Positions 8,462-17,800 of a stretch of 64,000 bases of DNA are shown here, piece after piece. Numbering within the stretch: the first letter of the stretch is position 1; each line of letters starts with the position of its first letter. The notes below the pieces were generated by a model. That model made no database searches. It was not told where the DNA came from and saw only the letters and a list, made by a program, of their open reading frames with translations. The position numbers were made by a program, and so were the translations under genes. The DNA comes from Filimonas sp. (lineage in GTDB: Bacteria; Bacteroidota; Bacteroidia; Chitinophagales; Chitinophagaceae), in assembly GCA_017306865.1 (NCBI GenBank), contig JAFKHH010000012.1, positions 558,001 to 622,000 of the forward strand, given 5' to 3'.

Positions 8462-11260
8462 ATGGAATACAATTTTCGTGACATTGAAAAGAAATGGCAG
8501 AAGCAGTGGAATGAGCAAAAGGCTTATTCTGTAAGTAACAATTCTGAAAAACCCAAGTTTTATGTGCTGGACATGTTCCCTTATCCAAGTGGGGCAGGTC
8601 TGCACGTAGGTCATCCGCTGGGCTATATTGCCAGCGACATTTTCGCGCGCTTTAAAAGATTGAAAGGGTATAATGTCCTTCACCCGATGGGGTATGATGC
8701 ATTTGGCCTTCCGGCAGAACAATATGCGATCGAGCATGGCATTCACCCTGCTGTATCCACTGCGCAAAACATTAATAATTTCCGCTCACAGCTAGATAAA
8801 ATCGGATTTTGTTTTGATTGGGAAAGACAGGTAAATACCAGCGAACCATCTTATTACAAATGGACGCAATGGATTTTCCTGCAACTGTTCAACTCATTTT
8901 ACAACAGGCAGACAAACAAAGCTGAAAACATGAGCGTGCTGGTGCAGTCCTTCGAAAAAGAAGGTACACAAGTGCATGCATGCCCTGGCGACAGTTCCAT
9001 ACAGTTTACCGCGGATGAATGGAAAGGCTATAGCGAAAAGCAACAACAGGATGTGCTGATGAACTACCGCCTGGCTTATTGTGGTTATGGTGAAGTAAAC
9101 TGGTGTGAAGCGTTAGGTACTGTACTGGCAAATGATGAAGTGATCAATGGAGTAAGTGAGCGTGGCGGTTACCCGGTTGTAAAAAAGAAACTACGTCAGT
9201 GGTACCTGCGTATTACTGAATATGCAGATCGTTTGCTGGAAGGGCTGGAACGTATAGAGTTTAGTGAGGCAATGAAGGAAATGCAGAGTAACTGGATCGG
9301 CAAAAGCTATGGTGCAGAAATTACTTTTGATATAGCTGATACAAGTTCAAAGTTGACAGTGTACACTACACGTCCTGATACCATTTTTGGTGTAGACTTT
9401 ATGGTAGTGGCACCAGAACATGAACTGATCGAAGGCATTACAACAGCAGCGCAAAAAGCGGCGGTGGAAGAATATGTAACGTATGTAAAAAGCCGAAGCG
9501 ACAGGGAAAGACAAGCGGAGAAAAAGATCACAGGTTGCTTTACCGGAGCGTATGCCGTAAATCCATTCAACGGTAAAAAAATACCGGTATGGATCAGTGA
9601 GTATGTATTGGCTGGGTATGGTACAGGCGCTATTATGGCTGTGCCTTGTGGTGATGAGCGTGATTTCAAATTTGCAAAACACTTTAATATACCTGTTACC
9701 AATATCATTGGTGCAGCATTCAATGGCGAGGAAGCAAATCCGACCAAAGATGCTACATTAGAAAACAGTGATTTCCTTAACGGTGAAGTGATGCGGGATG
9801 CAATGACTATCGCCAGTACTAAGCTGGAGGAGATGGGTATTGGCAAACGCAAGGTTAACTTCCGCATGCGCGATGCTGCGTTTAGCCGCCAGCGCTATTG
9901 GGGTGAGCCATTCCCAATTAAGTGGGAGAATGGTATTGCTTACCCGCTAAGCGAAAACGAACTGCCATTGGAGTTGCCACATATTGAAAAATATGGTCCT
10001 GGACCGGAAGGAGAAGGACCGCTTGCCAATGTACCAGCGTGGACTGCAAAACACCTGGAGACGAACACAATGCCTGGCTATGCCGGATCATCTTGGTACT
10101 TCCTGCGCTACATGGATCCACACAACGAAGCTGCATTCTGCGATCGTAAAATATCTGATTACTGGGGACAAGTGGATCTATACATTGGTGGTACGGAACA
10201 TGCGGTAGGGCATTTGCTGTATAGCCGTATGTGGACAAAAGCATTGTATGACCTTGGCCACATTGGTCATGATGAACCTTATAAAAAGTTGGTGAACCAG
10301 GGAATGATCCAGGGATCTTCAAGGTTTGTATATAGGTTACGGACTACTTCTGAATTTGTTTCAGGAGATCTGATCAACGAACTTGTTTATAATAATCCTA
10401 AAGAATACAATCTGCCATATTCTATTGAAGATGTGGATAGGCTGCATGTGGATGTTAGCTTTGTAGATGGCCTGGAAATGAATGTGGACGCATTTAAAAA
10501 CTGGAAGCCAGAGTATGAACAAGCGAAATTTGTCTTAAATGCTAATGGCAAATACATCTGCGGATCGGAAACAGAGAAGATGAGTAAACGTTACTTCAAT
10601 GTTGTAAATCCGGATGACCTGGTAAATAAATACGGCGCCGATACTTTCCGCATGTATGAAATGTTCCTCGGCCCTGTAGAGCAAAGCAAGCCGTGGGATA
10701 CAAAAGGCATTGAAGGCGTACACCGCTTCCTGAAAAAATTGTGGCGTTTATTCTATGACGAAGTGAAAGGCCAGATATGGAAAGAAGAAAAAGCAACAGA
10801 TGCCGAACTGAAAGTATTGCACAAGACCATTAAAAAGATTGAAGACGATACAGAACGTTTCTCATTCAACACTGCGGTAAGTGCTTTCATGGTTTGTGTA
10901 AATGAGCTGAGCGATCTCAAATGTCACAAACGTGAAGTGCTGGAATCATTACTCATCATGCTTGTGCCTTATGCGCCACATATCTGCGAAGAGCTGTGGC
11001 ATGCACTCGGTAACACCAGCCTGGTATTAAATGCCGCTTACCCACGTTTTGAAGAGAAGTATGTAACAGAGTCGGCCAAAGATTACCCTGTAAGTATCAA
11101 TGGTAAATTACGTACCAATATCAACATCGCATTAGATGCTTCGCAAGACCAGGTAGAAGCAATTGTGCTGGCAAATGATATTGTAAAAAAATGGATTGAA
11201 GATAAACCAGTAAAGAAATTCGTGTTTGTAAAAGGTAAAATGATAAATGTAGTCGTATAA
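8462..11260 (+). CDS. leuS: Leucyl-tRNA synthetase
   Basis: A 932-residue class Ia aminoacyl-tRNA synthetase that charges tRNA-Leu. The ATP-binding HIGH motif appears as HVGH (residues 48-51, in PYPSGAGLHVGHPLGY) and the KMSKS loop as KMSKR (706-710). The CP1 editing domain is recognisable between them (TRPDTIFGVDFMVVAPEHEL, and GTGAIMAVPCGDERD). The C terminus carries the anticodon-binding and LeuS C-terminal domains (YPVSINGKLR, KFVFVKGKMINVVV). Length is normal for Bacteroidota. The stop codon overlaps the first base of a large palindrome that also frames the following transposase gene. Confidence 0.98.
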   Translation: MEYNFRDIEKKWQKQWNEQKAYSVSNNSEKPKFYVLDMFPYPSGAGLHVGHPLGYIASDIFARFKRLKGYNVLHPMGYDAFGLPAEQYAIEHGIHPAVSTAQNINNFRSQLDKIGFCFDWERQVNTSEPSYYKWTQWIFLQLFNSFYNRQTNKAENMSVLVQSFEKEGTQVHACPGDSSIQFTADEWKGYSEKQQQDVLMNYRLAYCGYGEVNWCEALGTVLANDEVINGVSERGGYPVVKKKLRQWYLRITEYADRLLEGLERIEFSEAMKEMQSNWIGKSYGAEITFDIADTSSKLTVYTTRPDTIFGVDFMVVAPEHELIEGITTAAQKAAVEEYVTYVKSRSDRERQAEKKITGCFTGAYAVNPFNGKKIPVWISEYVLAGYGTGAIMAVPCGDERDFKFAKHFNIPVTNIIGAAFNGEEANPTKDATLENSDFLNGEVMRDAMTIASTKLEEMGIGKRKVNFRMRDAAFSRQRYWGEPFPIKWENGIAYPLSENELPLELPHIEKYGPGPEGEGPLANVPAWTAKHLETNTMPGYAGSSWYFLRYMDPHNEAAFCDRKISDYWGQVDLYIGGTEHAVGHLLYSRMWTKALYDLGHIGHDEPYKKLVNQGMIQGSSRFVYRLRTTSEFVSGDLINELVYNNPKEYNLPYSIEDVDRLHVDVSFVDGLEMNVDAFKNWKPEYEQAKFVLNANGKYICGSETEKMSKRYFNVVNPDDLVNKYGADTFRMYEMFLGPVEQSKPWDTKGIEGVHRFLKKLWRLFYDEVKGQIWKEEKATDAELKVLHKTIKKIEDDTERFSFNTAVSAFMVCVNELSDLKCHKREVLESLLIMLVPYAPHICEELWHALGNTSLVLNAAYPRFEEKYVTESAKDYPVSINGKLRTNINIALDASQDQVEAIVLANDIVKKWIEDKPVKKFVFVKGKMINVVV

Positions 11261-11307
11261 AACAAAAGCGTGGTCCACTTTCTAAAAAGTGGACCACGCT
11301 TTTGTTT
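11260..11307. repeat. REP-like palindrome, left of the RAYT gene
   Basis: Perfect inverted repeat: arms 11260-11281 and 11286-11307 (22 bp) with loop CTAA. The inner core GTGGTCCACTTT / AAAGTGGACCAC is identical to that of the palindrome at 12011-12059; the outer arms differ but remain complementary. It overlaps the leuS stop codon and would also act as a terminator (T-rich exit). Confidence 0.9.
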
Positions 11308-11348
11308 ACTTCTTGTTGTAAATAATTTCAGTAAGCCTCATTTAACCT

Positions 11349-12014
11349 ATGTCTGCATCTTTAGCTTTTGCCGCTTCATTTGAAGCAGAAGCATTCTATC
11401 ATGTTATTTGTAAGTCTGTAGCCCCGGAATATCTCTTTAGGAGCGATGATAATAAAAACTTCTTTTTACAGCGATACAAAGATTATATTTTACCCTATAC
11501 CAAGTTGCTTTCTTATTGTATGCTCAATAATCATACGCATTTTCTCGTGCAGATAAAATCTTGTAATGCAATAACAGAAAACCTTGAGACGCAGTTGTTC
11601 TCTGTTTTAACGAAAACCCAACGTGAATGGTTAGCATCTTCAGAAAAAGAAATCACTATTTCAACTTTAATACAAAGGCAGTATAATAGCTTTTTTACGT
11701 CCTATACACAGGCATATAATAAGCTGTTTGATCGGAAAGGTAATTTATTTTCCAGCCCGTTTAGGCGCATACGAATTGAGACTGAAGAACAGCTGACACA
11801 GGCAATCATTTATATTCATGCAAATGTTTATAAACATCAGTTAACGAAAGATTTCCAGAATTATAAATGGAGTTCTTACAAGGCCATATTGTCTGATAAA
11901 CAGACCTCCATTGAACGAGAAATGGTTTTACAATGGTTTGGCGGTAAAAAGCGGTTTGAAGATTGTCATAATCTTCAGGCTGATTATTATTATGCAGAAG
12001 ACTTCTTTGAATAA
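11349..12014 (+). CDS. REP-associated tyrosine transposase (RAYT, IS200-like Y1 fold)
   Basis: A 221-residue protein of the Y1_Tnp/RAYT family, single-strand-DNA transposases domesticated to act on palindromic REP sequences. The HUH-type motif is NNHTHFLVQI (His62 and His64), preceded by LSYCMLN as usual. The downstream tyrosine region reads FFTSYTQAYNKLFDRKGNLFSSPFRRI, with Tyr119 or Tyr123 as the likely nucleophile. The C terminus IIYIHANVYKHQLTKDFQNYKWSSYKAI matches the conserved HxNPxKHGLxxxxxxYxWSSY pattern. No frameshift, so probably functional. The gene is framed by two palindromes with a shared 12-bp core, as expected for a RAYT and its REP sequences. Confidence 0.9.
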   Translation: MSASLAFAASFEAEAFYHVICKSVAPEYLFRSDDNKNFFLQRYKDYILPYTKLLSYCMLNNHTHFLVQIKSCNAITENLETQLFSVLTKTQREWLASSEKEITISTLIQRQYNSFFTSYTQAYNKLFDRKGNLFSSPFRRIRIETEEQLTQAIIYIHANVYKHQLTKDFQNYKWSSYKAILSDKQTSIEREMVLQWFGGKKRFEDCHNLQADYYYAEDFFE

Positions 12015-12059
12015 CGAAATGGTGGTCCACTTTTAGAAAGTGGACCACCATTTCGTTAT
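12011..12059. repeat. REP-like palindrome, right of the RAYT gene
   Basis: Perfect inverted repeat: arms 12011-12033 and 12037-12059 (23 bp) with loop TAG. Core GTGGTCCACTTT / AAAGTGGACCAC as in the left copy. It overlaps the stop codon of the RAYT gene (12012-12014). Confidence 0.9.
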
Positions 12060-12105
12060 CATGCAACGTTTTTTTCCATCCCACCATCATCTCCTAAAAT
12101 TGCTT

Positions 12106-12816
12106 ATGAAATCAATCCTGACCGTCCTGTTTTTGGGCATTACGATAGCGCATGCGCAGAAAAATGAAGTGTGGGTAAACGCCAATTCCGGCCTTTTCCA
12201 TTTTGCAGGCGATGGTGCAACCTCTACTACCGCTATGATGTACGCATTGGATAATTCTATGGCCTACGCACAGCCCTATGGCAAAAAAAATGGCGTAGGA
12301 TATGGGCTTTCGTTGTCCGCGCAACGTGTGACAAAATACAATCTTATTTATGGAGTAGAAGGTGGTTATGAGCAGTTTAGCAGTAAAGCCAGCATTACTT
12401 CAGGGCTCTACACGTCTTCCTTGGCTACCAGTTATCTTATGCAGACAACCGCCACTGGCAAGTCTACCTCAACTTTTGGCTTTATAAATTTTCATCCATA
12501 TATAGGCTACAGGATAAGATGTAATAAAGTAAACGTTGACATCACCGGAGGACTAGATATTGCGATCGCCACAAAAGCAAACCAGGTTATAAAAGGAGAG
12601 GCAACACAAAGTGTATTATTCAAACAATCGTTGCAAAAACCTAAAACAGATATACGCCCACGTGTACAAGTTACAGCGTCGTATCATAAAGTAGGTATCT
12701 ATGCAGGTTACTCGTTTGGACAGCGAAATTTTGAGCCGCTCTATATGACTATGGGTAAACAGCCGGAAGCATTAGCTCGCATATTTCGTTTTGGCATAAG
12801 TTATCGAATACTATAG
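12106..12816 (+). CDS. Secreted outer-membrane beta-barrel-like protein (paralogue 1)
   Basis: A 236-residue protein with a clear signal peptide (MKSILTVLFLGITIAHAQ, cleavage after AHAQ). The mature part is rich in alternating, aromatic-ended strands (GYGLSLSAQRV, YGVEGGYEQFS, FGFINFHPYIGYRI, VNVDITGGLDIAIAT, VGIYAGYSFGQRNF) and ends in IFRFGISYRIL, a typical C-terminal beta strand of outer-membrane barrels. Function unknown. A GTG start further upstream would lie inside the REP palindrome, so the ATG at 12106 is used. It is a tandem paralogue of the next gene: shared segments include SGLFHF, FINxxPYIGYR and a matching end. Confidence 0.75.
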   Translation: MKSILTVLFLGITIAHAQKNEVWVNANSGLFHFAGDGATSTTAMMYALDNSMAYAQPYGKKNGVGYGLSLSAQRVTKYNLIYGVEGGYEQFSSKASITSGLYTSSLATSYLMQTTATGKSTSTFGFINFHPYIGYRIRCNKVNVDITGGLDIAIATKANQVIKGEATQSVLFKQSLQKPKTDIRPRVQVTASYHKVGIYAGYSFGQRNFEPLYMTMGKQPEALARIFRFGISYRIL

Positions 12817-12862
12817 GAAGCCTATATTTATGCGAATTTTATTACCCTAAACTTACTATCGC

Positions 12863-13630
12863 ATGAAACGGATACTGGCTTTAATCCTTACTTTTTTCAC
12901 TATAACAATATTGCACGCACAAAAGAAAAGGGGAGAGTATTGGATTGATGCAGGTTCTGGTTTATTTCATTTTTCAGGCGACATTGCAAATCCTTCCAGC
13001 ACATTACTCTACACCCCTTATTTTTTTAAAGGTTATGCAGGTACGTACGGATCTAAAAGTAATGGCCTTGGGTGGAGTATTGCAACGACGGCACAAGCGA
13101 TACTGGAGAATAATGTCGTTTGGGGAATCGGAGTGGGTTATGAACATTTTTCTGCAAAAAGTACAGTGGTAGATGGTGTGTACATTCCGGTTCAGGCAAA
13201 TGGGTTACCCGCTCCTGAAAGACAAATAAAAGCAGATGGAAAATCGACTATTGCATTCAATTTTATAAACATCTTTCCATATATAGGATATCGTTTGGAA
13301 TATAAAAAAATTAAAGTCGACCTGACCGTTGGCGGTGAAATAGGTTTTGTAACCAGGCAGTCTGGACGCATTACTACTGATGCTGAAGTTGCAGGGCATA
13401 TTGATACAGCAACAATTCTTAATAGAGCTAAAACAGATTACAGGCTAAGACCTCAGCTAAGAGTAAGCTACGAACGGATGAGTTTGTATATGGGCTATTC
13501 GTTGGGCATTCGTAATTATATGGATAATAATGCCGATTATAATGCCAGATCACGCATTTTCCGATTAGGCATTGGTTATAATATCTATGGTCCGATTATC
13601 AGGAAAATATGGTCTGGATTTAAACTCTAG
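12863..13630 (+). CDS. Secreted outer-membrane beta-barrel-like protein (paralogue 2)
   Basis: A 255-residue protein with signal peptide MKRILALILTFFTITILHAQ. It shows the same beta-barrel pattern as the preceding gene (YWIDAGSGLFHFSGD, WGIGVGYEHFSAKS, FNFINIFPYIGYRLEY, IKVDLTVGGEIGFVT, SLYMGYSLGIRNYM, IFRLGIGYNIY), with about a third of positions apparently shared. The gap between the two genes is 46 bp, so they are probably cotranscribed. It carries a short extra C-terminal tail (GPIIRKIWSGFKL) beyond the last strand. Function unknown. It ends before a bidirectional terminator shared with the convergent S41 protease gene. Confidence 0.75.
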   Translation: MKRILALILTFFTITILHAQKKRGEYWIDAGSGLFHFSGDIANPSSTLLYTPYFFKGYAGTYGSKSNGLGWSIATTAQAILENNVVWGIGVGYEHFSAKSTVVDGVYIPVQANGLPAPERQIKADGKSTIAFNFINIFPYIGYRLEYKKIKVDLTVGGEIGFVTRQSGRITTDAEVAGHIDTATILNRAKTDYRLRPQLRVSYERMSLYMGYSLGIRNYMDNNADYNARSRIFRLGIGYNIYGPIIRKIWSGFKL

Positions 13631-13673
13631 CTTAAAAAGTATAGGACGTTCGTTTATGATTGGTAATAAAAAA

Positions 13674-13711
13674 GGGCAGTTGCTTTTCAGCAAACTGCCC
13701 TCATTTTTTTT
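13674..13711. terminator. Bidirectional terminator between convergent genes
   Basis: GGGCAGTTGC pairs with GCAAACTGCCC (one bulged base), with a T run to the right and an A run to the left, so it can terminate both the beta-barrel operon (+) and the S41 protease gene (-). Confidence 0.85.
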
Positions 13712-13723
13712 GTAAAGTCTGTC

Positions 13724-16700
13724 TTACTTACTACCCACTTCTTTCAGCATTTCTTTTACAGCAGCTTCCAGTTGCGGATCTTTTCCATTCAAGAAATCTT
13801 CGTAAGGCAATGGTACCCTGATATCAGGCTCTACCTGCAGGTTCTCTGTAGGTCTTCCTTCTTTGCCTATGGTTGCGATCATAGGAATACCAAATACCAT
13901 TGTAGGATCTATTTGTGTTTCCCACCATACAGCAGTACCTGTGCCCGGAACCGGCATACCAATCAGTTTACCGAGACCGTTTTGTTTGTAGATGTATGGG
14001 AAGATGAATGCATCACTATAGTTGCTTTCACTCATCAGTACACAACTTGGTTTTTGCCACCTGTTCATTGGCTCACCACCCAATACCTTATTGCCCTGCG
14101 GCGCAAATTCAAGATATTTCTTACCGCTCAGGAAAGTGTTCAGGTCATCATGTAACCAGCCACCACCATTGAAACGCGTATCTACGATCAATGCTTTTTT
14201 ATCTAAGTTTTTACCTAACACTTTATCATATACCTCACGGAAGCTACCATCGTTCATGCCTTGTACATGCACATAGCCAACCTTGCCATCGCTTAGTTTA
14301 TCAACCATGTCAGACATCTTCTTCACCCAGCGTTTGTATAGCAAACCACCTTCTTCACCAGCACTGATTGGTTTTACTGTTTCTTCCCAACGCGTATTTG
14401 CTGCAGGATCATACAAGCTTACCAACGTGTTCTTACCTATCTTACGGTTCAGTAATTTTGACCAGTCGATAGAATCATTGATTTCCTCACCGTCTATTTT
14501 CTCGATGATGTTACCAGCTTTTACCTTGCTGCTTGCTTTGTACAATGGACCACCTTCAATTACTTCCGTAATTTTTGCGCCCTTACCTGTATAGGTTTCA
14601 TCATAGAACAAGCCTAAAGATGCAGTGATATCAGGGTTAGGTGCCTGCGGAGAATAACGGCCACCTGTGTGAGAAGCATTCAACTCACCCAGTAGCTCGC
14701 TCAGCAATTCCTGGAAGTCATAGTTGTTGCTTATGTGTGGCAGGAACTTAGCATACGTTTTTTTGCATTTATCCCAGTCTACACCTTCCATTTTAGGGTC
14801 ATAGAATTTCTTCAGCACTTGTCTCCATGCGTGCTCATAAATGTAATCACGTTCAGCAGCAGCATTCAGCACCATTTCTCCGCTAACAGAGATAGGGGTT
14901 ACTTTGCCACTTTCTGCGTCTACTTTCACCAGGCCACCATTGCTACTTACAAACAGGCTTTTGCCATCTTTGCTTATCTCGATACCACTTGGTGAGCCAC
15001 CCAGTTTAGCAAGAATACGTGTATCTCTTGTACGAGGTTCTGTAACCCACAGGTCATATCCTTTTTCAAAAGCTGCCAGGTAGAACACCTTGCTTGCATC
15101 ATTGTTCAGTGCATAATCACTAATAGAAGAACTGTTGATGGTAAGACGTACCCTGCGGTTATCAAGGTCTGTCAGGTCAAGCTTCAAAGGCACTTTTTTG
15201 TCCTTATCAGCTTTCTTCGTTGTGTCAGCCTTTTTATCCTTCTCTTCTTTTTCTTTGAATAGTGAATAATCGTCTTTGCTTAATTTAAAACGATCATAAG
15301 CATCCTTATCAAAGAAGATGGCATAAATGTCCAATTCGCGGCTACCCTGGTTTGCGAGAGATTTACGTCCGTCGCGGTCAGTAGCCCATGTCAGCATTTT
15401 GCCATCCAGCGCCCATTTAGTATTGCCCTCACCAAAACCACTATTGATCGGGTAAGCGATAGACTGTGATCCGTCAGCCTTGATCAGTCCGGCATTGCTG
15501 CTGAACGCATAACCTTTCTGGTCATCAGTAATGATCCAGTTATTGTCCGGGCTCCATTGGAAATCCCAGTCGCCATCAGCATAAGAATGGTTGTGTCCTT
15601 CTGGTAATACAGTGCGTGATTGTTTTGATGCAATGTTGTACACTTTTAAAATATTACGTTCTTCTACATAAGCGATCTCTTTGCCATCAGGAGAATATTT
15701 AGGCTTAAACTCTTCTTTCTCTGTTGCGATCAGTGGCTCTTCCTTCAGCACAGTAGATGCATAGAAATAAGGTTCGTCTGCACGCGTAAGTGATACACGA
15801 TAAATATCCCAGCTATTACCTCTTTCTGCAGAGAAGATAATGCTTTTGCCATCAGGGCTCCAGTCTATCATACGTTCCTGCTGAGGAGTGTTCGTAATAC
15901 GTTTTGTTTGCGATCCTTCTACACTTGAAACAAACAATTCGCCACGGCTGATAAATGCAATTTCTTTTCCGTTAGGGCTCAATGCAAACTCGCTCACATT
16001 ACCACCAACAGGAATGTTTCTTTCAACGCCAGTGCGTCCATCATTGAAGATCTGGATACTCACTTTCTTCGGTTGGCCTCCTTCTTTCAATGTGTATATT
16101 TCACCATCATAAGTAAAGCACAGCGTATTGTCTTTCGCTGAACTTAAGTGGCGGATAGGATTATCTTTCAGTGTTGTCAGTTGCGTTTCGCTACCTTTTG
16201 CCAGGGACAGTTTGAAGATGTTCTGTGAACCTTTCTTTTCGCTCAGGTAGTACACAGACTGATCGTCTGCGCTGAACAATGGTTCGCGGTCCTCACCATC
16301 AAAAGTGCTGATCTTTTTATACGTATTGCTTTTCACATCCATGATCCAGATGTCCTTTGTTACAGCAGATGTATGGTGTTTGCGCCACTCATCTTCATAA
16401 CCTTTCGTATCCTGGAAAACGATCTGTGAACCCTTGCTGTTATAATGCGCATTTTCCATGCCCGCTGCACTGATCAGTACAGAGCGGCCTCCTGTTACAG
16501 GAACGCTATATTGGTTTCTAAACAAACGGATGCTGAAGCGGACACTGTTTGACGGTGCATTGCGTCCACTGCCGTAAATCACCTGCTTGTCGTCAACCGA
16601 AAAATCTGTAGGATAGTCATTTGCACTGTTGTAAGTAAGCCTTGTAGGGGTACCACCCGTTGCAGGCATTACAAACACATCAAAGTTGCCATAGCGGTCG

Positions 16701-16945
16701 CTGGCAAATGCAATGGATTTACCATCATGACTCCACACCGGCATCATGTCCTGAGCCTCGTGAATAGTTAATGGTACAGCAGTACCACCAGATGCATCTA
16801 CACGATAAATGTCTCCCTTGTAGCCAAAAACGATAGTCTTACCATCAGGAGAAATTGCAGGATAGCGCATCCACAACGGGGTAGTCTGCGCCATTGCCGC
16901 CACTGACATTGCCAGTCCGGCAAGGAGAAGTAGGGGTTTTCTCAT
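13724..16945 (-). CDS. Tricorn-like S41 family protease (beta-propeller + PDZ + S41)
   Basis: A 1073-residue exported protein with signal peptide MRKPLLLLAGLAMSVAAMAQ. The N-terminal ~700 residues contain repeated TolB/WD40-type blades (SPDGKTIVFGYKGDIYRV, WSHDGKSIAFASDRYGNFDV, WSPDGKSIIFSAERGN, YSPDGKEIAYVEER). A charged linker (KEKEEKDKKADTTKKADKDKK) divides the propellers. The core domain with His759 (NASHTGG), a PDZ domain (~780-870) and the S41 catalytic domain follow, with the nucleophile probably Ser977 in SNYSDAFIFPY, as in the tricorn family. Tricorn-type proteases degrade peptides; exported Bacteroidota members are expected in the periplasm or outer membrane. Length is typical. Confidence 0.93.
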   Translation of the reverse strand: MRKPLLLLAGLAMSVAAMAQTTPLWMRYPAISPDGKTIVFGYKGDIYRVDASGGTAVPLTIHEAQDMMPVWSHDGKSIAFASDRYGNFDVFVMPATGGTPTRLTYNSANDYPTDFSVDDKQVIYGSGRNAPSNSVRFSIRLFRNQYSVPVTGGRSVLISAAGMENAHYNSKGSQIVFQDTKGYEDEWRKHHTSAVTKDIWIMDVKSNTYKKISTFDGEDREPLFSADDQSVYYLSEKKGSQNIFKLSLAKGSETQLTTLKDNPIRHLSSAKDNTLCFTYDGEIYTLKEGGQPKKVSIQIFNDGRTGVERNIPVGGNVSEFALSPNGKEIAFISRGELFVSSVEGSQTKRITNTPQQERMIDWSPDGKSIIFSAERGNSWDIYRVSLTRADEPYFYASTVLKEEPLIATEKEEFKPKYSPDGKEIAYVEERNILKVYNIASKQSRTVLPEGHNHSYADGDWDFQWSPDNNWIITDDQKGYAFSSNAGLIKADGSQSIAYPINSGFGEGNTKWALDGKMLTWATDRDGRKSLANQGSRELDIYAIFFDKDAYDRFKLSKDDYSLFKEKEEKDKKADTTKKADKDKKVPLKLDLTDLDNRRVRLTINSSSISDYALNNDASKVFYLAAFEKGYDLWVTEPRTRDTRILAKLGGSPSGIEISKDGKSLFVSSNGGLVKVDAESGKVTPISVSGEMVLNAAAERDYIYEHAWRQVLKKFYDPKMEGVDWDKCKKTYAKFLPHISNNYDFQELLSELLGELNASHTGGRYSPQAPNPDITASLGLFYDETYTGKGAKITEVIEGGPLYKASSKVKAGNIIEKIDGEEINDSIDWSKLLNRKIGKNTLVSLYDPAANTRWEETVKPISAGEEGGLLYKRWVKKMSDMVDKLSDGKVGYVHVQGMNDGSFREVYDKVLGKNLDKKALIVDTRFNGGGWLHDDLNTFLSGKKYLEFAPQGNKVLGGEPMNRWQKPSCVLMSESNYSDAFIFPYIYKQNGLGKLIGMPVPGTGTAVWWETQIDPTMVFGIPMIATIGKEGRPTENLQVEPDIRVPLPYEDFLNGKDPQLEAAVKEMLKEVGSK

Positions 16946-17132
16946 ATTTTTTGTTCAATTAATGTGTATGTACTAATTGCTTAAAGATAAAGCATACCCG
17001 CGTTAGTATTTCGATAGATTTTGAAGAATGGCAAATCTATTTTCTAATAAAACATAATATCTTAACGTTTTTACGGATAAATGGTGGCAAAACAGAAGCC
17101 ACCGGAATATTATATAAAAAACAGATATTATT

Positions 17133-17669
17133 ATGGACCAGCTAACATTAGGCGTAGGTACAAGACTGCAGTATACGCAATACGGCCCGGGCGTTATTGT
17201 AGGTGTAAAATATGCAACCTATCTTATTTCCTTCATACACCATGGCATTAAAGAAGTGGATAAAGATGACACAAGACTGGACGAGATTATACCGGAAAAC
17301 GTAAGTGAGGATATAGAAACAACATCCGAAGTAGAGAAGTCTTTACTGAAAATATTAAAAATGTGGGGTGGTATAACGGAGAATGTTTTGTTGGGTGACA
17401 GATGGAAAGGCGGTACAATGATCCTACAGCCATCCGATAATACGCTAAAGCCAAAGGAACTACCTATTGAAACATTCTTTCACAAAATTGTGATGCTGCG
17501 AGACAGGCTGCGTGTAATGGAACAGCAGATCAATGCGCACAAAGTATTGACAGATGAAGAAAAGGTAAACCTGCAACAGTATATCACACGCATCTATGGA
17601 TCGCTTACAACGTTCAATGTATTGTTCAAATTCAAAGAGGATAATTTCATAGGCGATAAATCAGAATAG
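17133..17669 (+). CDS. Unknown protein with Tudor/SH3-like N terminus
   Basis: A 178-residue cytoplasmic protein without signal peptide or membrane segment. Residues ~5-45 (LGVGTRLQYTQYGPGVIVGVKYATYLISFIHHGIKEV) look like a small SH3/Tudor-like barrel of the type found at the ends of UvrD/CarD-like proteins. An acidic linker follows (~48-66), then an alpha-helical C-terminal part (FFHKIVMLRDRLRVMEQQINAHKVLTDEEKVNLQQYITRIYGSL). I do not recognise a named family; similar proteins are conserved in Bacteroidota to my recollection. It is transcribed away from the S41 protease gene and ends before a terminator hairpin. Confidence 0.75.
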   Translation: MDQLTLGVGTRLQYTQYGPGVIVGVKYATYLISFIHHGIKEVDKDDTRLDEIIPENVSEDIETTSEVEKSLLKILKMWGGITENVLLGDRWKGGTMILQPSDNTLKPKELPIETFFHKIVMLRDRLRVMEQQINAHKVLTDEEKVNLQQYITRIYGSLTTFNVLFKFKEDNFIGDKSE

Positions 17670-17725
17670 TAGTTTAAACGTTCATCATACGCACCGTATT
17701 ATCTTTCGGTGACTCCCAGGTTTCT

Positions 17726-17770
17726 GCCGGATATTCCCTATCTTAATAGCACGAATAGCCGGCTTTTTTT
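17726..17770 (+). terminator. Terminator downstream of the Tudor-like gene
   Basis: GCCGGATATTC pairs with GAATAGCCGGC (one mismatch) and is followed by seven T. It precedes the M23 peptidase gene. Confidence 0.75.
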
Positions 17771-17800
17771 ATAACCCAATATATCCCGAACAACCATTTT

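Noticed and set aside
12040-12105. Longer N terminus for the first beta-barrel protein from a GTG at 12040
   Set aside because: The GTG lies inside the REP palindrome and the extension precedes a perfect signal peptide starting at ATG 12106.
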